From positions 1-35,501 of the forward strand of contig JAQXEV010000059.1 in the NCBI GenBank assembly GCA_029250665.1: a stretch of DNA of 35,501 nt, given 5' to 3'. The notes below the pieces were generated by a model. That model was not told the origin of the DNA. It searched no databases and saw only the letters and a list, made by a program, of their open reading frames with translations. Positions 14,434 through 21,221 of the stretch are shown here, one piece after another. This DNA comes from Candidatus Thalassarchaeaceae archaeon (lineage in GTDB: Archaea > Thermoplasmatota > Poseidoniia > Poseidoniales > Thalassarchaeaceae). Position 1 is the first letter of the stretch. Every line of letters starts with the position of its first letter. The position numbers and the translations under genes were made by a program.

Positions 14434-15524
14434 TCATTCCCCTCCTCAAACTCAAGACAAATTGAATTGATGCAATACCTAGGGCCAGATGCTTCATGGA
14501 AGAGGTGCCCTAGGTGCGAATCGCATTCAGAACACCGAACTTCAATTCGCCTCATACCGTGACTCCGATCCTCAACTTGTTGAATTTTTGAATCGTTGGA
14601 TTCAGCAGAGAAAGACGGCCATCCACACCCTGAGTCAAATTTACTAGTCGAGTCGAATAAAGTTCGACCACAATCAGCACAGTTGTATTTTCCATCCTGA
14701 AAATGCTTGTCAAATTCGCCGGTAAATGGACGTTCAGTTGCATTTTCTTTCATCACTTGAAATCTCAATTGAGCCTTCAATGCACCAGCCAAAACCGTAC
14801 CCCACGGTGCAATATACTCCACAGGGTCAGCACGGCCGATAGCATGGAATGCTAGTATCCGTTCAACATCGGCCCCACTGGTGCCACTACTACGTCCCTT
14901 TTCATCAGGATTGTAACTCGTATTTGTGTTGGCGAAGACCGTATCAAAGTCTAGACCTAGAGTTCCACATGCGACTAGGGCTTCTCTGAGAATCACTTCT
15001 TTATCGCCATTGATGTAAGGGAGGGAGAATGAAACTCTTTCATTATCCCAGTTTCCAATCGCAAATGCGTCACCAAGCGCTGAATAAAATTCTGGCCTAC
15101 AATCTGGATAAATAGCATGATCGCCCGAATGCACACCAAGAGCAATAACAACATTTGAATCTTCACGAATAGCAACACTAAGGGCATATCCGTAGAGAAT
15201 CGAAGCGAAAATTGCATTACGATTTGGAACTACTGTATCCTTCATCTGTGCTTCTTCATAATGACCCACTGGGATATCAAAATCTTCACTCGTCAAGGCG
15301 GAATGGAACATGGACATAACACTAGACAAGTCAGCTAGGTTATGTTCTACCTCATATCCATTCTTTGCCAAATAGGCGATGTTTGCTTCAGCTCGTTCTA
15401 ACTCGATTTTGTGCTTCTGGCCATAATCATATGAAATGCAACTGACTTTGTAACCGTCTGCGAGTAATTTCAGCAATAGGCCAGTGGAGTCCATACCACC
15501 AGAGAGGGCCATGACAGCTCGCAT
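14430..15524 (-). CDS. queC: QueC-MsrB fusion: preQ0 synthase domain plus methionine-R-sulfoxide reductase domain
   Basis: A 364-residue bifunctional-looking protein. Residues 1-235 are a QueC domain (7-cyano-7-deazaguanine synthase, ATP-dependent ligase/nitrile former) with PP-loop SGGMDS (8-13), YDYGQKH, VVPNRNAIFAS and LGVHSGDHAIYPDCRPEF. QueC normally carries four zinc cysteines in TCYNG...CGxCxxC; here the matching stretch reads TSYN and SGTSGAD, so the positions are Ser203, Ser213, Ser216 and Asp219. Residues about 239-364 are a complete MsrB domain: ATERPFTGE, zinc pairs Cys282/Cys285 and Cys331/Cys334, FDSGCGWPSF, LGHLF and catalytic Cys351 in RYCINS. The reading frame is continuous across the junction. 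Start at ATG 15524, sharing a base with the queE stop (TGATG). Between queE and queD in the operon. preQ0 activity is likely from context but the missing zinc site makes it uncertain. Confidence 0.9.
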   Translation of the reverse strand: MRAVMALSGGMDSTGLLLKLLADGYKVSCISYDYGQKHKIELERAEANIAYLAKNGYEVEHNLADLSSVMSMFHSALTSEDFDIPVGHYEEAQMKDTVVPNRNAIFASILYGYALSVAIREDSNVVIALGVHSGDHAIYPDCRPEFYSALGDAFAIGNWDNERVSFSLPYINGDKEVILREALVACGTLGLDFDTVFANTNTSYNPDEKGRSSGTSGADVERILAFHAIGRADPVEYIAPWGTVLAGALKAQLRFQVMKENATERPFTGEFDKHFQDGKYNCADCGRTLFDSTSKFDSGCGWPSFSAESNDSKIQQVEDRSHGMRRIEVRCSECDSHLGHLFHEASGPRYCINSICLEFEEGNE

Positions 15525-16123
15525 CAATCGACCCCCATCCATTTGTGAGTTTGAAGACTGAGGCGCCATCCGGGGCTTTCTCTGACCAATTTTTCAACCA
15601 GTTGGAATGACTTTCCATTCTCTTCTATAGTATCTGATTCGATGTAGCATGGTTGGATGAAATGGTGTTTGAAACCCTGTTTCAATTCGTCATACAAATC
15701 AAGTCCCTGGCCACAATAGACTACTTTCAGTTCATCACCAGAACGTTGCTTGATTTTTGTATTCGGATATAATTGATCCTTTGGTGAAACACAGATCCAA
15801 TCGATGACGGGGTCCACAGGAATGGTTCCATTTGTCTCTATTGACAGATCGATTCCATGTTCTTTGAGAGCTGAACCGATGGTGGCTAAATCCTGCATAG
15901 CGGGTTCACCACCAGTGAAAATTACTCTGTCGCAATCGTATGACAACACCTCTTCGACAACCGACTCTAAGGTTCGCTCATCGTAGGTGAGAAAATCGGT
16001 ATCGCACCACTCACACCGCAGGTTACAGTTTCCAAACCGTACGAAAACATGTGGAATTCCTGCATGAAACCCTTCACCCTGTACCGAGTGGAAAATCTCA
16101 ACAATGGGGTATATTTGCGACAT
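15524..16123 (-). CDS. queE: 7-carboxy-7-deazaguanine synthase QueE (radical SAM)
   Basis: A 199-residue radical SAM enzyme converting 6-carboxytetrahydropterin to 7-carboxy-7-deazaguanine. The start SVQGEGFHAGIPHVFVRFG is the classic QueE N-terminus; the cluster motif is C-x3-C-x2-C at Cys33, Cys37 and Cys40 (CNLRCEWCDT), with the usual Asp-Thr after it, then the SAM-binding FTGGEPAMQ near residue 70 and IETNGT. KDELK-like SGDELKVVY and the closing LSLQTHKWMG complete the pattern. ATG 16123 lies 9 bases downstream of the folE stop. Its stop overlaps the queC start, indicating translational coupling. Confidence 0.95.
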   Translation of the reverse strand: MSQIYPIVEIFHSVQGEGFHAGIPHVFVRFGNCNLRCEWCDTDFLTYDERTLESVVEEVLSYDCDRVIFTGGEPAMQDLATIGSALKEHGIDLSIETNGTIPVDPVIDWICVSPKDQLYPNTKIKQRSGDELKVVYCGQGLDLYDELKQGFKHHFIQPCYIESDTIEENGKSFQLVEKLVRESPGWRLSLQTHKWMGVD

Positions 16124-16132
16124 ACACTCAAC

Positions 16133-16693
16133 TCAATCTCTAATTAATTGCATCAATTCTGAACGTGCTTCTGCCTTATCAAAGAATACACCGCGCATGG
16201 CGGAAGTTGTCATAATGGCATTTTGTTTCTTGACACCACGGCATTGCATGCAACCATGAGATGCTTCGATGATGACGGCACAACCAAGTGGGGACAAATG
16301 AGTTTCCAAATCATCAGCAACATCCTTGGTGATTCGTTCTTGATTTTGCAATCTACGTGCATGCAATTCGACAATTCTTGCAAGTTTACTAATGCCAACA
16401 ATTCGATCTGTTGGGATATAGGCAACATGGGCACTACCAGTAAACGGCTGAAGGTGATGTTCACAAGTGCTGTGGAATTCGATATTCCGCAATAACACAA
16501 TTCCATTGTATCCTTCACCATTGAAGGTCGAATCTAGAACTTCAGCTGGAATCTGGTTGTATCCAGAGAATATTTCATCCCATGAGTTGATTACTCGAGA
16601 AGGTGTATCGAGTAGACCTTCTCTTGTCACATCATCGTCGATGTAACTAAGCAGTGTTTTGATGGCATTTTCAGCTTCTTCACGCGAGGCCAT
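16133..16693 (-). CDS. folE: GTP cyclohydrolase I, GCYH-IA class
   Basis: A 186-residue FolE that opens GTP to dihydroneopterin triphosphate, the shared first step of pterin, folate and preQ0 synthesis. Zinc ligands Cys77, His80 and Cys148 are in EFHSTCEHHLQPF and SHGCMQCRGVKK; the 71-residue spacing between the cysteines equals that of the E. coli enzyme (Cys110-Cys181). TPSRV and VGISKLARIVELHARRLQNQER are also conserved. Most euryarchaea instead use MptA (GCYH-IB), so this bacterial-type enzyme is notable and probably acquired. The ATG at 16693 directly follows the TGA of the RHH gene. Heads the enzyme part of the preQ0 operon and may also serve THF synthesis. Confidence 0.96.
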   Translation of the reverse strand: MASREEAENAIKTLLSYIDDDVTREGLLDTPSRVINSWDEIFSGYNQIPAEVLDSTFNGEGYNGIVLLRNIEFHSTCEHHLQPFTGSAHVAYIPTDRIVGISKLARIVELHARRLQNQERITKDVADDLETHLSPLGCAVIIEASHGCMQCRGVKKQNAIMTTSAMRGVFFDKAEARSELMQLIRD

Positions 16694-16891
16694 TCAATCA
16701 TCTCCAATCCGGCCATGTCGGGTGTCAATGGCATCGAGTTGATCGAGCATTTTCCGGCAAGCTGTGCGTATTGCATCGGCAACACTTACGAATTTACCAC
16801 TGTCTCCAACATGGAGTTTCAGGTCATCCAGCAATTCCTGTGGGACGTCTAAACTGACTTTGGGCATGGCGTGCCGTCCATCGAATTGCAT
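16694..16891 (-). CDS. Ribbon-helix-helix (CopG-like) transcriptional regulator
   Basis: A 65-residue protein with a ribbon-helix-helix outline: a short strand PKVSLDVP, helix ELLDDLKLHV, a turn FVSVADAIRTA and the second helix CRKMLDQL. Such dimers insert the beta ribbon into DNA and often repress their own operon. ATG 16891 lies about 26 bases from a TATA-like TATAGTAT overlapping tandem palindromes at 16908-16929, consistent with a leaderless, autoregulated gene; an ATG at 16867 would leave just the domain (57 residues). The stop TGA abuts the folE ATG, so it is the first gene of the preQ0 operon. Ligand and targets are unknown; no nickel-binding (NikR-type) domain is present. Confidence 0.78.
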   Translation of the reverse strand: MQFDGRHAMPKVSLDVPQELLDDLKLHVGDSGKFVSVADAIRTACRKMLDQLDAIDTRHGRIGDD

Positions 16892-16907
16892 TTTAATGTA
16901 TTCGCTG

Positions 16908-16929
16908 AGTAATACTATAGTAATACTAT
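16908..16929. promoter_or_regulatory. Tandem 11-bp palindromic repeat over the preQ0 operon promoter
   Basis: The 11-mer AGTAATACTAT occurs twice head to tail (16908-16918 and 16919-16929). Each contains the 9-bp inverted repeat AGTA-A-TACT, so two palindromes have centres 11 bp, about one helical turn, apart. On the minus strand the array contains a TATA-like element centred about 26 bases upstream of ATG 16891. This is the arrangement expected for a dimeric RHH repressor acting on its own promoter. The first unit lies between genes and the second overlaps the stop region of the gene upstream. Confidence 0.6.
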
Positions 16930-17216
16930 GCGAAATATTCTGCTAGTTCAGGATGTGCAAGAGAGATTCTATCTGCGCGCTGGCGTAGTTGGTTCATATG
17001 AGACAATAATTCTTCTTTACTACACCCTTGTTCAATCATGTTTGAGAGAACGGAAATACCCCCTTGGATGACGCCCGCTTCAAGGTATGCATCATTGCTA
17101 ATTTCACCAGCAGAACGAAGTGAAGCGAGAGAAAGCGACATTTCTTCTGAGGCTTCTTTCGCCTCTTCACCACTGAGTTCGCCCCCATCCAATCTACTAC
17201 CGATTTCGCTAAGCAC
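16926..17216 (-). CDS. Small alpha-helical protein, unknown
   Basis: A protein of 96 residues if GTG 17216 is the start (SD GGAGG at 17224-17228), or 111 if the TTG at 17261 is used. The sequence is predicted helical and acidic in the first half (ELSGEEAKEASEEMSLSLAS) and has HMNQLRQRADRISLAHPEL near the end. Not recognised as a family. A 9-bp perfect hairpin (17213-17235) spans its GTG and SD. It lies downstream of methylmalonyl-CoA epimerase on the same strand and its 3' end runs into the RHH promoter. Could be a partner protein; no evidence for a specific role. Confidence 0.55.
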   Translation of the reverse strand: MLSEIGSRLDGGELSGEEAKEASEEMSLSLASLRSAGEISNDAYLEAGVIQGGISVLSNMIEQGCSKEELLSHMNQLRQRADRISLAHPELAEYFA

Positions 17217-17235
17217 ACAGGCGCCTCCTGTGTGC
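17213..17235. promoter_or_regulatory. Perfect 9-bp inverted repeat spanning a candidate GTG start and SD
   Basis: GCACACAGG and CCTGTGTGC (17213-17221 and 17227-17235) are separated by 5 bases. On the minus strand the GGAGG SD (17224-17228) falls in the loop and 5' arm, and the GTG 17216 in the 3' arm. Folded in mRNA this hairpin would hide the ribosome binding site. Confidence 0.35.
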
Positions 17236-17263
17236 GCCTTTTGACCGTTGTTTCGTGTCAATT

Positions 17264-17671
17264 CTAATGTTGCACAAGTTCGACTAGTACCCCGCCTGTC
17301 GAAGAAGGATGAACGAATGCAATTCTACTCCCTGAAGCCCCACTCACAGCCTCTTCATTGATCATTCTACACCCCATCTTTTTGAGCTGCGATATCATTG
17401 AATCGATATCATCGACTTCGACAGCTAATTGTTGAATTCCTTCACCCCTCCTTTCAAGGAAACGCCCTATCGGCGAATTTGCCCCAAGTGGTTCAAGCAA
17501 CTCAATCCTGGGCAAAGATGAATCATTAGGAGATGAAAAGAAGCGGATGTTCACACCTTGTTCCTCATTGACCTCGTCCTCATCTTGAGTGAACCCTACC
17601 GTAGTCCAGAATGGAGTGTATGTTTCCAAGTTCTTTGTTGCGATGCCGATATGGTCTACTCTCGCGCTCAT
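17264..17671 (-). CDS. mce: Methylmalonyl-CoA epimerase
   Basis: A 135-residue glyoxalase/bleomycin-resistance-fold protein. The start VDHIGIATKNL gives the first metal histidine; GIQQLAVEVDDID provides the strand that in epimerases starts 'G.HH.af.vddi' (here QQ in place of HH, a small departure), and VELVQH at the end supplies the last glutamate. It interconverts (R)- and (S)-methylmalonyl-CoA. ATG 17671 sits one base after the mutase TGA (TGAAATG), so I prefer it over an upstream start at 17734 that would overlap the mutase. Its position next to the mutase makes the function convincing although the second metal histidine of the canonical motif is replaced. Confidence 0.85.
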   Translation of the reverse strand: MSARVDHIGIATKNLETYTPFWTTVGFTQDEDEVNEEQGVNIRFFSSPNDSSLPRIELLEPLGANSPIGRFLERRGEGIQQLAVEVDDIDSMISQLKKMGCRMINEEAVSGASGSRIAFVHPSSTGGVLVELVQH

Positions 17672-17672
17672 T

Positions 17673-19262
17673 TCAAACACCACTCGGAGAAATCCACGTG
17701 CCAAACACATCCCGAAGGACAGAATTGACCTCACCTAACGTTGCTTCGTTGAGGTATGCGTCAATCATCGGATCTAGTAAATTTTGACCAGAATTAGCTG
17801 CTTCACGGATATTCGTCAATTTCCGTTCTACAGTTTCATTATCACGTTGTCCTTTCATCGTAGATAATCTCTGAATTTGTTCTTGGGCTAATCCCATATC
17901 GAGTTCTTGGGCGGTTGATCTCTCGCTCTTCGCGGACAGGTGAAGATTTACGCCAACAACTTCAGTTTTACCGGATTCCACGGAGTTCAATTGATTCCAT
18001 GCACTATCGTGAATCTCACGCTGTTGGAAGCCTGATATTACGCATTGTAATGCTCCGCCACGCTCATCAATCAACGCGATTAATTCCCGTGCTTCGTCAT
18101 AGAGTCGCTGGGTCAATTCCTCTACGAGATACGATCCCGCAAGTGGGTCAACAGATTCAGTAACTCTAGTTTCATGAGCAAGAATTTGTTGTGTTCTCAG
18201 AGCCAATCTGGCAGATTCTTCTGTAGGTAATCCAATCGCCTCATCAAAGGAATTTGTGTGTAGGCTCTGTGTTCCGCCCAAGACGGCAGCCATCGCTTGA
18301 TAAGCAACCCTAACTGCATTATTCAACGGCTGTTGTGCTGTTAGAGTAACACCCGCCGTCTGAGTGTGAAATCTCAGTTTGGTAGATTTCGGATTGGACG
18401 GATTATACTTCTCAGTGACTAAGTCATGCCAGAGTGCACGAGCGGCTCGGAATTTTGCTACCTCTTCGAAGAAGTCATTATGACAACCGAAAAAGAAAGA
18501 CATTCGAGGTGCAAAATCATCTATATCTAGTCCCGCTGCAATAGCAGAATCTGTGTACTGAAGGCCATTTGATAGGGTGAAAGCGAGTTCCTGAGCCGCG
18601 GTGCAGCCAGCCTCTCTCATGTGATAACCACTGATTGAAATTGTATTCCAATTAGGAGTGTTATCCTTACTCCAACTCATTAAATCCGTAGTCAGTCTCA
18701 TCGAGGGTTCAGGGGGGAAAACATACAATCCGCGTGCTATGTATTCCTTCAGAATATCGTTTTGCACTGTACCTCTAAGAGCACGTCTATCGACTCCACA
18801 TTCCTCTGCATATGCTACATACAAGGCATACAGAGATGTTGCTGGGGCGTTGATTGTCATCGATGTTGATACGCTACCCAAATCGATTCCATCGAAGAGA
18901 GTTCGCATATCGTGGATACTATCGATGGGAACTCCTACTTTTCCGACTTCTCCTTCTGCCGACAAATGATCAGAGTCCAATCCTAATTGCGTGGGGAGGT
19001 CGAAAGCTACAGAGAGTCCTGACTGTCCATTTTCAAGAAGATCTCGAAACCTTGCATTTGTAGAACCGGCATCTGAAAATCCAGCATATTGTCTCATCGT
19101 CCACAACCTGCTGCGGTACATGTCGTTGTGTATTCCGCGTGTGTATGGTGCCTGCCCCGCCGGAGGGTGACCAGTAGTTGGATGAGCCGTAGATGACAGT
19201 GAATCAGAGTCTGGATGAGATGCTCTATTCGTATGAAGGTGAGAATCCGAGTCCTCGGCCAT
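17673..19262 (-). CDS. mcmA1: Methylmalonyl-CoA mutase, catalytic (N-terminal) subunit
   Basis: A 529-residue acyl-CoA mutase TIM-barrel subunit with no C-terminal cobalamin-binding domain, as in the split archaeal mutases where that domain is a separate protein. Motifs include PYTRGIHNDMYRSRLWTMRQYAGF, SVAFDLPTQLGLDSD, GTVQNDILKEYIARGLYVFPPEPSMR and ISISGYHMREAG, all characteristic; the Tyr of QYAGF and the Arg of PSMR favour methylmalonyl- over isobutyryl-CoA. HTQTAGVTLTAQQPLNN and DPLAGSYLVEELT follow. The epimerase gene lies one base downstream. ATG 19262 is preferred to TTG 19319, which overlaps the previous stop; even so, the first 35 residues (Ser/His-rich) are poorly conserved. The B12 subunit and the chaperone MeaB are not in this window. 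It converts (R)-methylmalonyl-CoA to succinyl-CoA. Confidence 0.94.
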   Translation of the reverse strand: MAEDSDSHLHTNRASHPDSDSLSSTAHPTTGHPPAGQAPYTRGIHNDMYRSRLWTMRQYAGFSDAGSTNARFRDLLENGQSGLSVAFDLPTQLGLDSDHLSAEGEVGKVGVPIDSIHDMRTLFDGIDLGSVSTSMTINAPATSLYALYVAYAEECGVDRRALRGTVQNDILKEYIARGLYVFPPEPSMRLTTDLMSWSKDNTPNWNTISISGYHMREAGCTAAQELAFTLSNGLQYTDSAIAAGLDIDDFAPRMSFFFGCHNDFFEEVAKFRAARALWHDLVTEKYNPSNPKSTKLRFHTQTAGVTLTAQQPLNNAVRVAYQAMAAVLGGTQSLHTNSFDEAIGLPTEESARLALRTQQILAHETRVTESVDPLAGSYLVEELTQRLYDEARELIALIDERGGALQCVISGFQQREIHDSAWNQLNSVESGKTEVVGVNLHLSAKSERSTAQELDMGLAQEQIQRLSTMKGQRDNETVERKLTNIREAANSGQNLLDPMIDAYLNEATLGEVNSVLRDVFGTWISPSGV

Positions 19263-19315
19263 CGAGCCTCTGAGATGAAGGCGAGGGATGAACTCTGTGC
19301 TCGAGTTGTTACAAA

Positions 19316-20131
19316 TCAACGTCGAATGGTGTAATTGTCTACTACGGACAACAATCTTTCCGCTTGATTTGAATCGATTATTCCCTCTGCTTCCTTTTCA
19401 TGAATATATTGCCGGGCATCAGCTGAAGTCTGACGCTCTCCTTTCGCCCAAATTGTACCCAGAAGGGAAGAACGATGCTCCTCAGCGACATTAATCTCTT
19501 CCAAAAGCCCCCTGACTTCGTACTTGTATTCCATGTGCCGAGACCTATCCATCCTCCTTTCTCTAGCGGCTGGTTGAAAACTCGGTTTCGGCCTACGTCG
19601 AGGACGGTTTTTTGGCGGAGGAGCCTTAACAGGAATCGCCGCCTTCAATTTCTTATTATCTGCGATGCTTGCGGTTGCTCTAGCCTTCGAAGCTTCGATG
19701 ATTTCCATCGCTTTCGAACTAGTTCGACTCGATTGTTCGACAGTAGATTCCGAATCGCTTTCTTGTACTGGTTGTAGTCCACGACTACGTCGTTTAGGTG
19801 TGCCGAGAAGTTGCTCTTCGAGAATTTCTTCCTTCTCGACTTCTTCAGTTTCTTCGACTACGGGGGCTTCAACAACATTTGGAGGTGTCACCACTGGAAC
19901 GGGAGCAGGAGCGGAAACAGTAGTTGGTTTGGGTGGTAAGGGTGCTGGTTTAGGTGGCGGTGTTGGAGTTCTAGTTGGAGCAGATGTTTTCCTGGACTCT
20001 TGGCGTCGAGGACTTGGAGAGGGTTTCGAGGATCTGCCGCCTGAGCCTTTATTGAAGATGTTCTTCGGTTCGCTCTTCGGCTTCCTACGTCTCTGCACTG
20101 GTGAATCTACTCCTGTCCGTTCGCCGGACAC
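19316..20131 (-). CDS. Low-complexity Pro/Lys/Arg/Ser-rich protein with C-terminal helical domain
   Basis: A 271-residue protein. Residues 1-190 look disordered: a basic Ser/Arg/Lys segment, then a proline block near 53-85 (TPTPPPKPAPLPPKPTT), an acidic block near 90-110 (EETEEVEKEEILEEQ), and another basic, proline-rich stretch (NRPRRRPKPSF). The last 75 residues (MEYKYEVRGLLEEINVAEEH and on to LLSVVDNYTI) look like a compact helical domain. No signal peptide or family recognised. It lies between Kae1 and the mutase on the same strand, and its TGA overlaps a candidate TTG of the mutase. Disordered basic proteins may bind RNA, DNA or ribosomes; this is speculation. Confidence 0.68.
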   Translation of the reverse strand: MSGERTGVDSPVQRRRKPKSEPKNIFNKGSGGRSSKPSPSPRRQESRKTSAPTRTPTPPPKPAPLPPKPTTVSAPAPVPVVTPPNVVEAPVVEETEEVEKEEILEEQLLGTPKRRSRGLQPVQESDSESTVEQSSRTSSKAMEIIEASKARATASIADNKKLKAAIPVKAPPPKNRPRRRPKPSFQPAARERRMDRSRHMEYKYEVRGLLEEINVAEEHRSSLLGTIWAKGERQTSADARQYIHEKEAEGIIDSNQAERLLSVVDNYTIRR

Positions 20132-20159
20132 CGCTTAGATAAGGCTTCGCAGTCAGGTG

Positions 20160-21170
20160 TTAATCCCAAGTGACGATTGTGTGGTCAGTTCTGAGTGATG
20201 GATTGACTTCGCTCGCAGTGAATGGAGTTGCTGCGCTTGTGTCCAGCATTCGTCTCCCGAGTTCTGCTATCATCGTACCATTATCTACACAGAATCTCTT
20301 CTCAGGCCAAGTTCCAATGCTTCCTCTCTGATTGCACATGAGTTTGGTCATTTCCCGTAACCTTTCGTTACAGGCCACTCCTCCACCCAGTAAGAGTTCG
20401 TTTTTGCCCGTGTGTGCGAGAGCCCGTTCGGCTACTTCTACGCATGCTGCGAAGGAGTGTTCTTGCAGTGACCAACAGACTGCTCCTAATTCATGTCCTT
20501 CGTTAATGCGTTGCTGGGCTGCATTTAGGATGCCTGAGAAATTCAAATCCATGCCCTGAACACTGTATGGTAGTGGTATGTCGTCGACATCTGCATTGGG
20601 ATTGTCTGAGTGCCATTCCGAAGCAAGAATTTCGATTTTTGGACCACCAGGGAAGGGAATACCTTGATTTCGTGCGAATTTATCTAGCATGTTACCGATT
20701 CCTATGTCAAGAGTTTCCCCTAGGACTTGGTATCGGTCCCCTGCTCTAGCTATGACTTGTGTATTGCCTCCACTTACGTAAAGGAGAACTGGGTCATAAC
20801 ATCCTGTTTGGTTCCGTCCAATTTCGATGTGGGCGACACAATGGTTCACTCCAATTAATGGGACATTCCATAATTGTGACAAAGCCCTTGCCACTGTTGC
20901 CCCTATTCTAAGGCAGGGGCCTAATCCTGGGCCTTGGCTGAAGGCTATACCGCCGATATCTGTTGGGTTCAGGCCTTCTGATTCCATTAGCTGTTTGACG
21001 AGTATTGGGGCCGCTGTTGAGTGATGATCTGCAGCCTCTCGAGGATGGATACCACCTTCTATTGGGCGGAAGAGGGCGGAATAGGATGATCCGGGCTCTC
21101 CCGAGCTACTGACAAGGCCGAAAGATAGAGTGTGTGCCGTACTCTCTACACCGATGATGACGCCAGTCAC
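20160..21170 (-). CDS. kae1: Kae1, tRNA threonylcarbamoyladenosine (t6A) synthase subunit
   Basis: A 336-residue ASKHA-fold protein, the catalytic subunit of the archaeal KEOPS complex which adds threonylcarbamoyl to A37 of ANN-reading tRNAs. Motifs: GVESTAHTLSFG (phosphate 1), GGIHPREAADHH, FSQGPGLGPCLRIG, the metal pair H-x3-H in NHCVAHIEIG (His110, His114), YVSGGNTQV, GGGVACNERL and DNGTMIAELG. Unlike several methanogens the Bud32 kinase is not fused. GTG 21170 is chosen because it sits 25.5 bases from a TATA-like CATATC and just before the first strand; TTG 21200 would overlap that promoter. Divergent from hutI. Downstream lies the disordered protein after 28 bases. Confidence 0.95.
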   Translation of the reverse strand: MTGVIIGVESTAHTLSFGLVSSSGEPGSSYSALFRPIEGGIHPREAADHHSTAAPILVKQLMESEGLNPTDIGGIAFSQGPGLGPCLRIGATVARALSQLWNVPLIGVNHCVAHIEIGRNQTGCYDPVLLYVSGGNTQVIARAGDRYQVLGETLDIGIGNMLDKFARNQGIPFPGGPKIEILASEWHSDNPNADVDDIPLPYSVQGMDLNFSGILNAAQQRINEGHELGAVCWSLQEHSFAACVEVAERALAHTGKNELLLGGGVACNERLREMTKLMCNQRGSIGTWPEKRFCVDNGTMIAELGRRMLDTSAATPFTASEVNPSLRTDHTIVTWD

Positions 21171-21192
21171 GGGTTGAATGGACGGCAGACTA

Positions 21193-21199
21193 CATATCA
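21193..21199. promoter_or_regulatory. TATA-like element between divergent kae1 and hutI
   Basis: CATATCA has its ATAT centre 25.5 bases from the kae1 GTG (21170, -) and 26.5 bases from the hutI ATG (21222, +). This almost repeats the geometry at 5609-5618 and would give two leaderless mRNAs. Inferred from spacing. Confidence 0.45.
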
Positions 21200-21221
21200 A
21201 GGGAACCGACGATGGTCATTC

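Noticed and set aside
14430-15524. Sequencing frameshift as a cause of the QueC-MsrB join
   Set aside because: The frame is continuous and the MsrB N-terminal segment (WGTVLAGALKAQLRFQVM) directly follows the QueC end with no stop or frame change; a separate MsrB start is not evident.
19665-20138. 157-residue open frame on + opposite the disordered protein gene
   Set aside because: Gly/Ser/Val-rich product mirrors the low-complexity codons of the other strand; no domain and no promoter.
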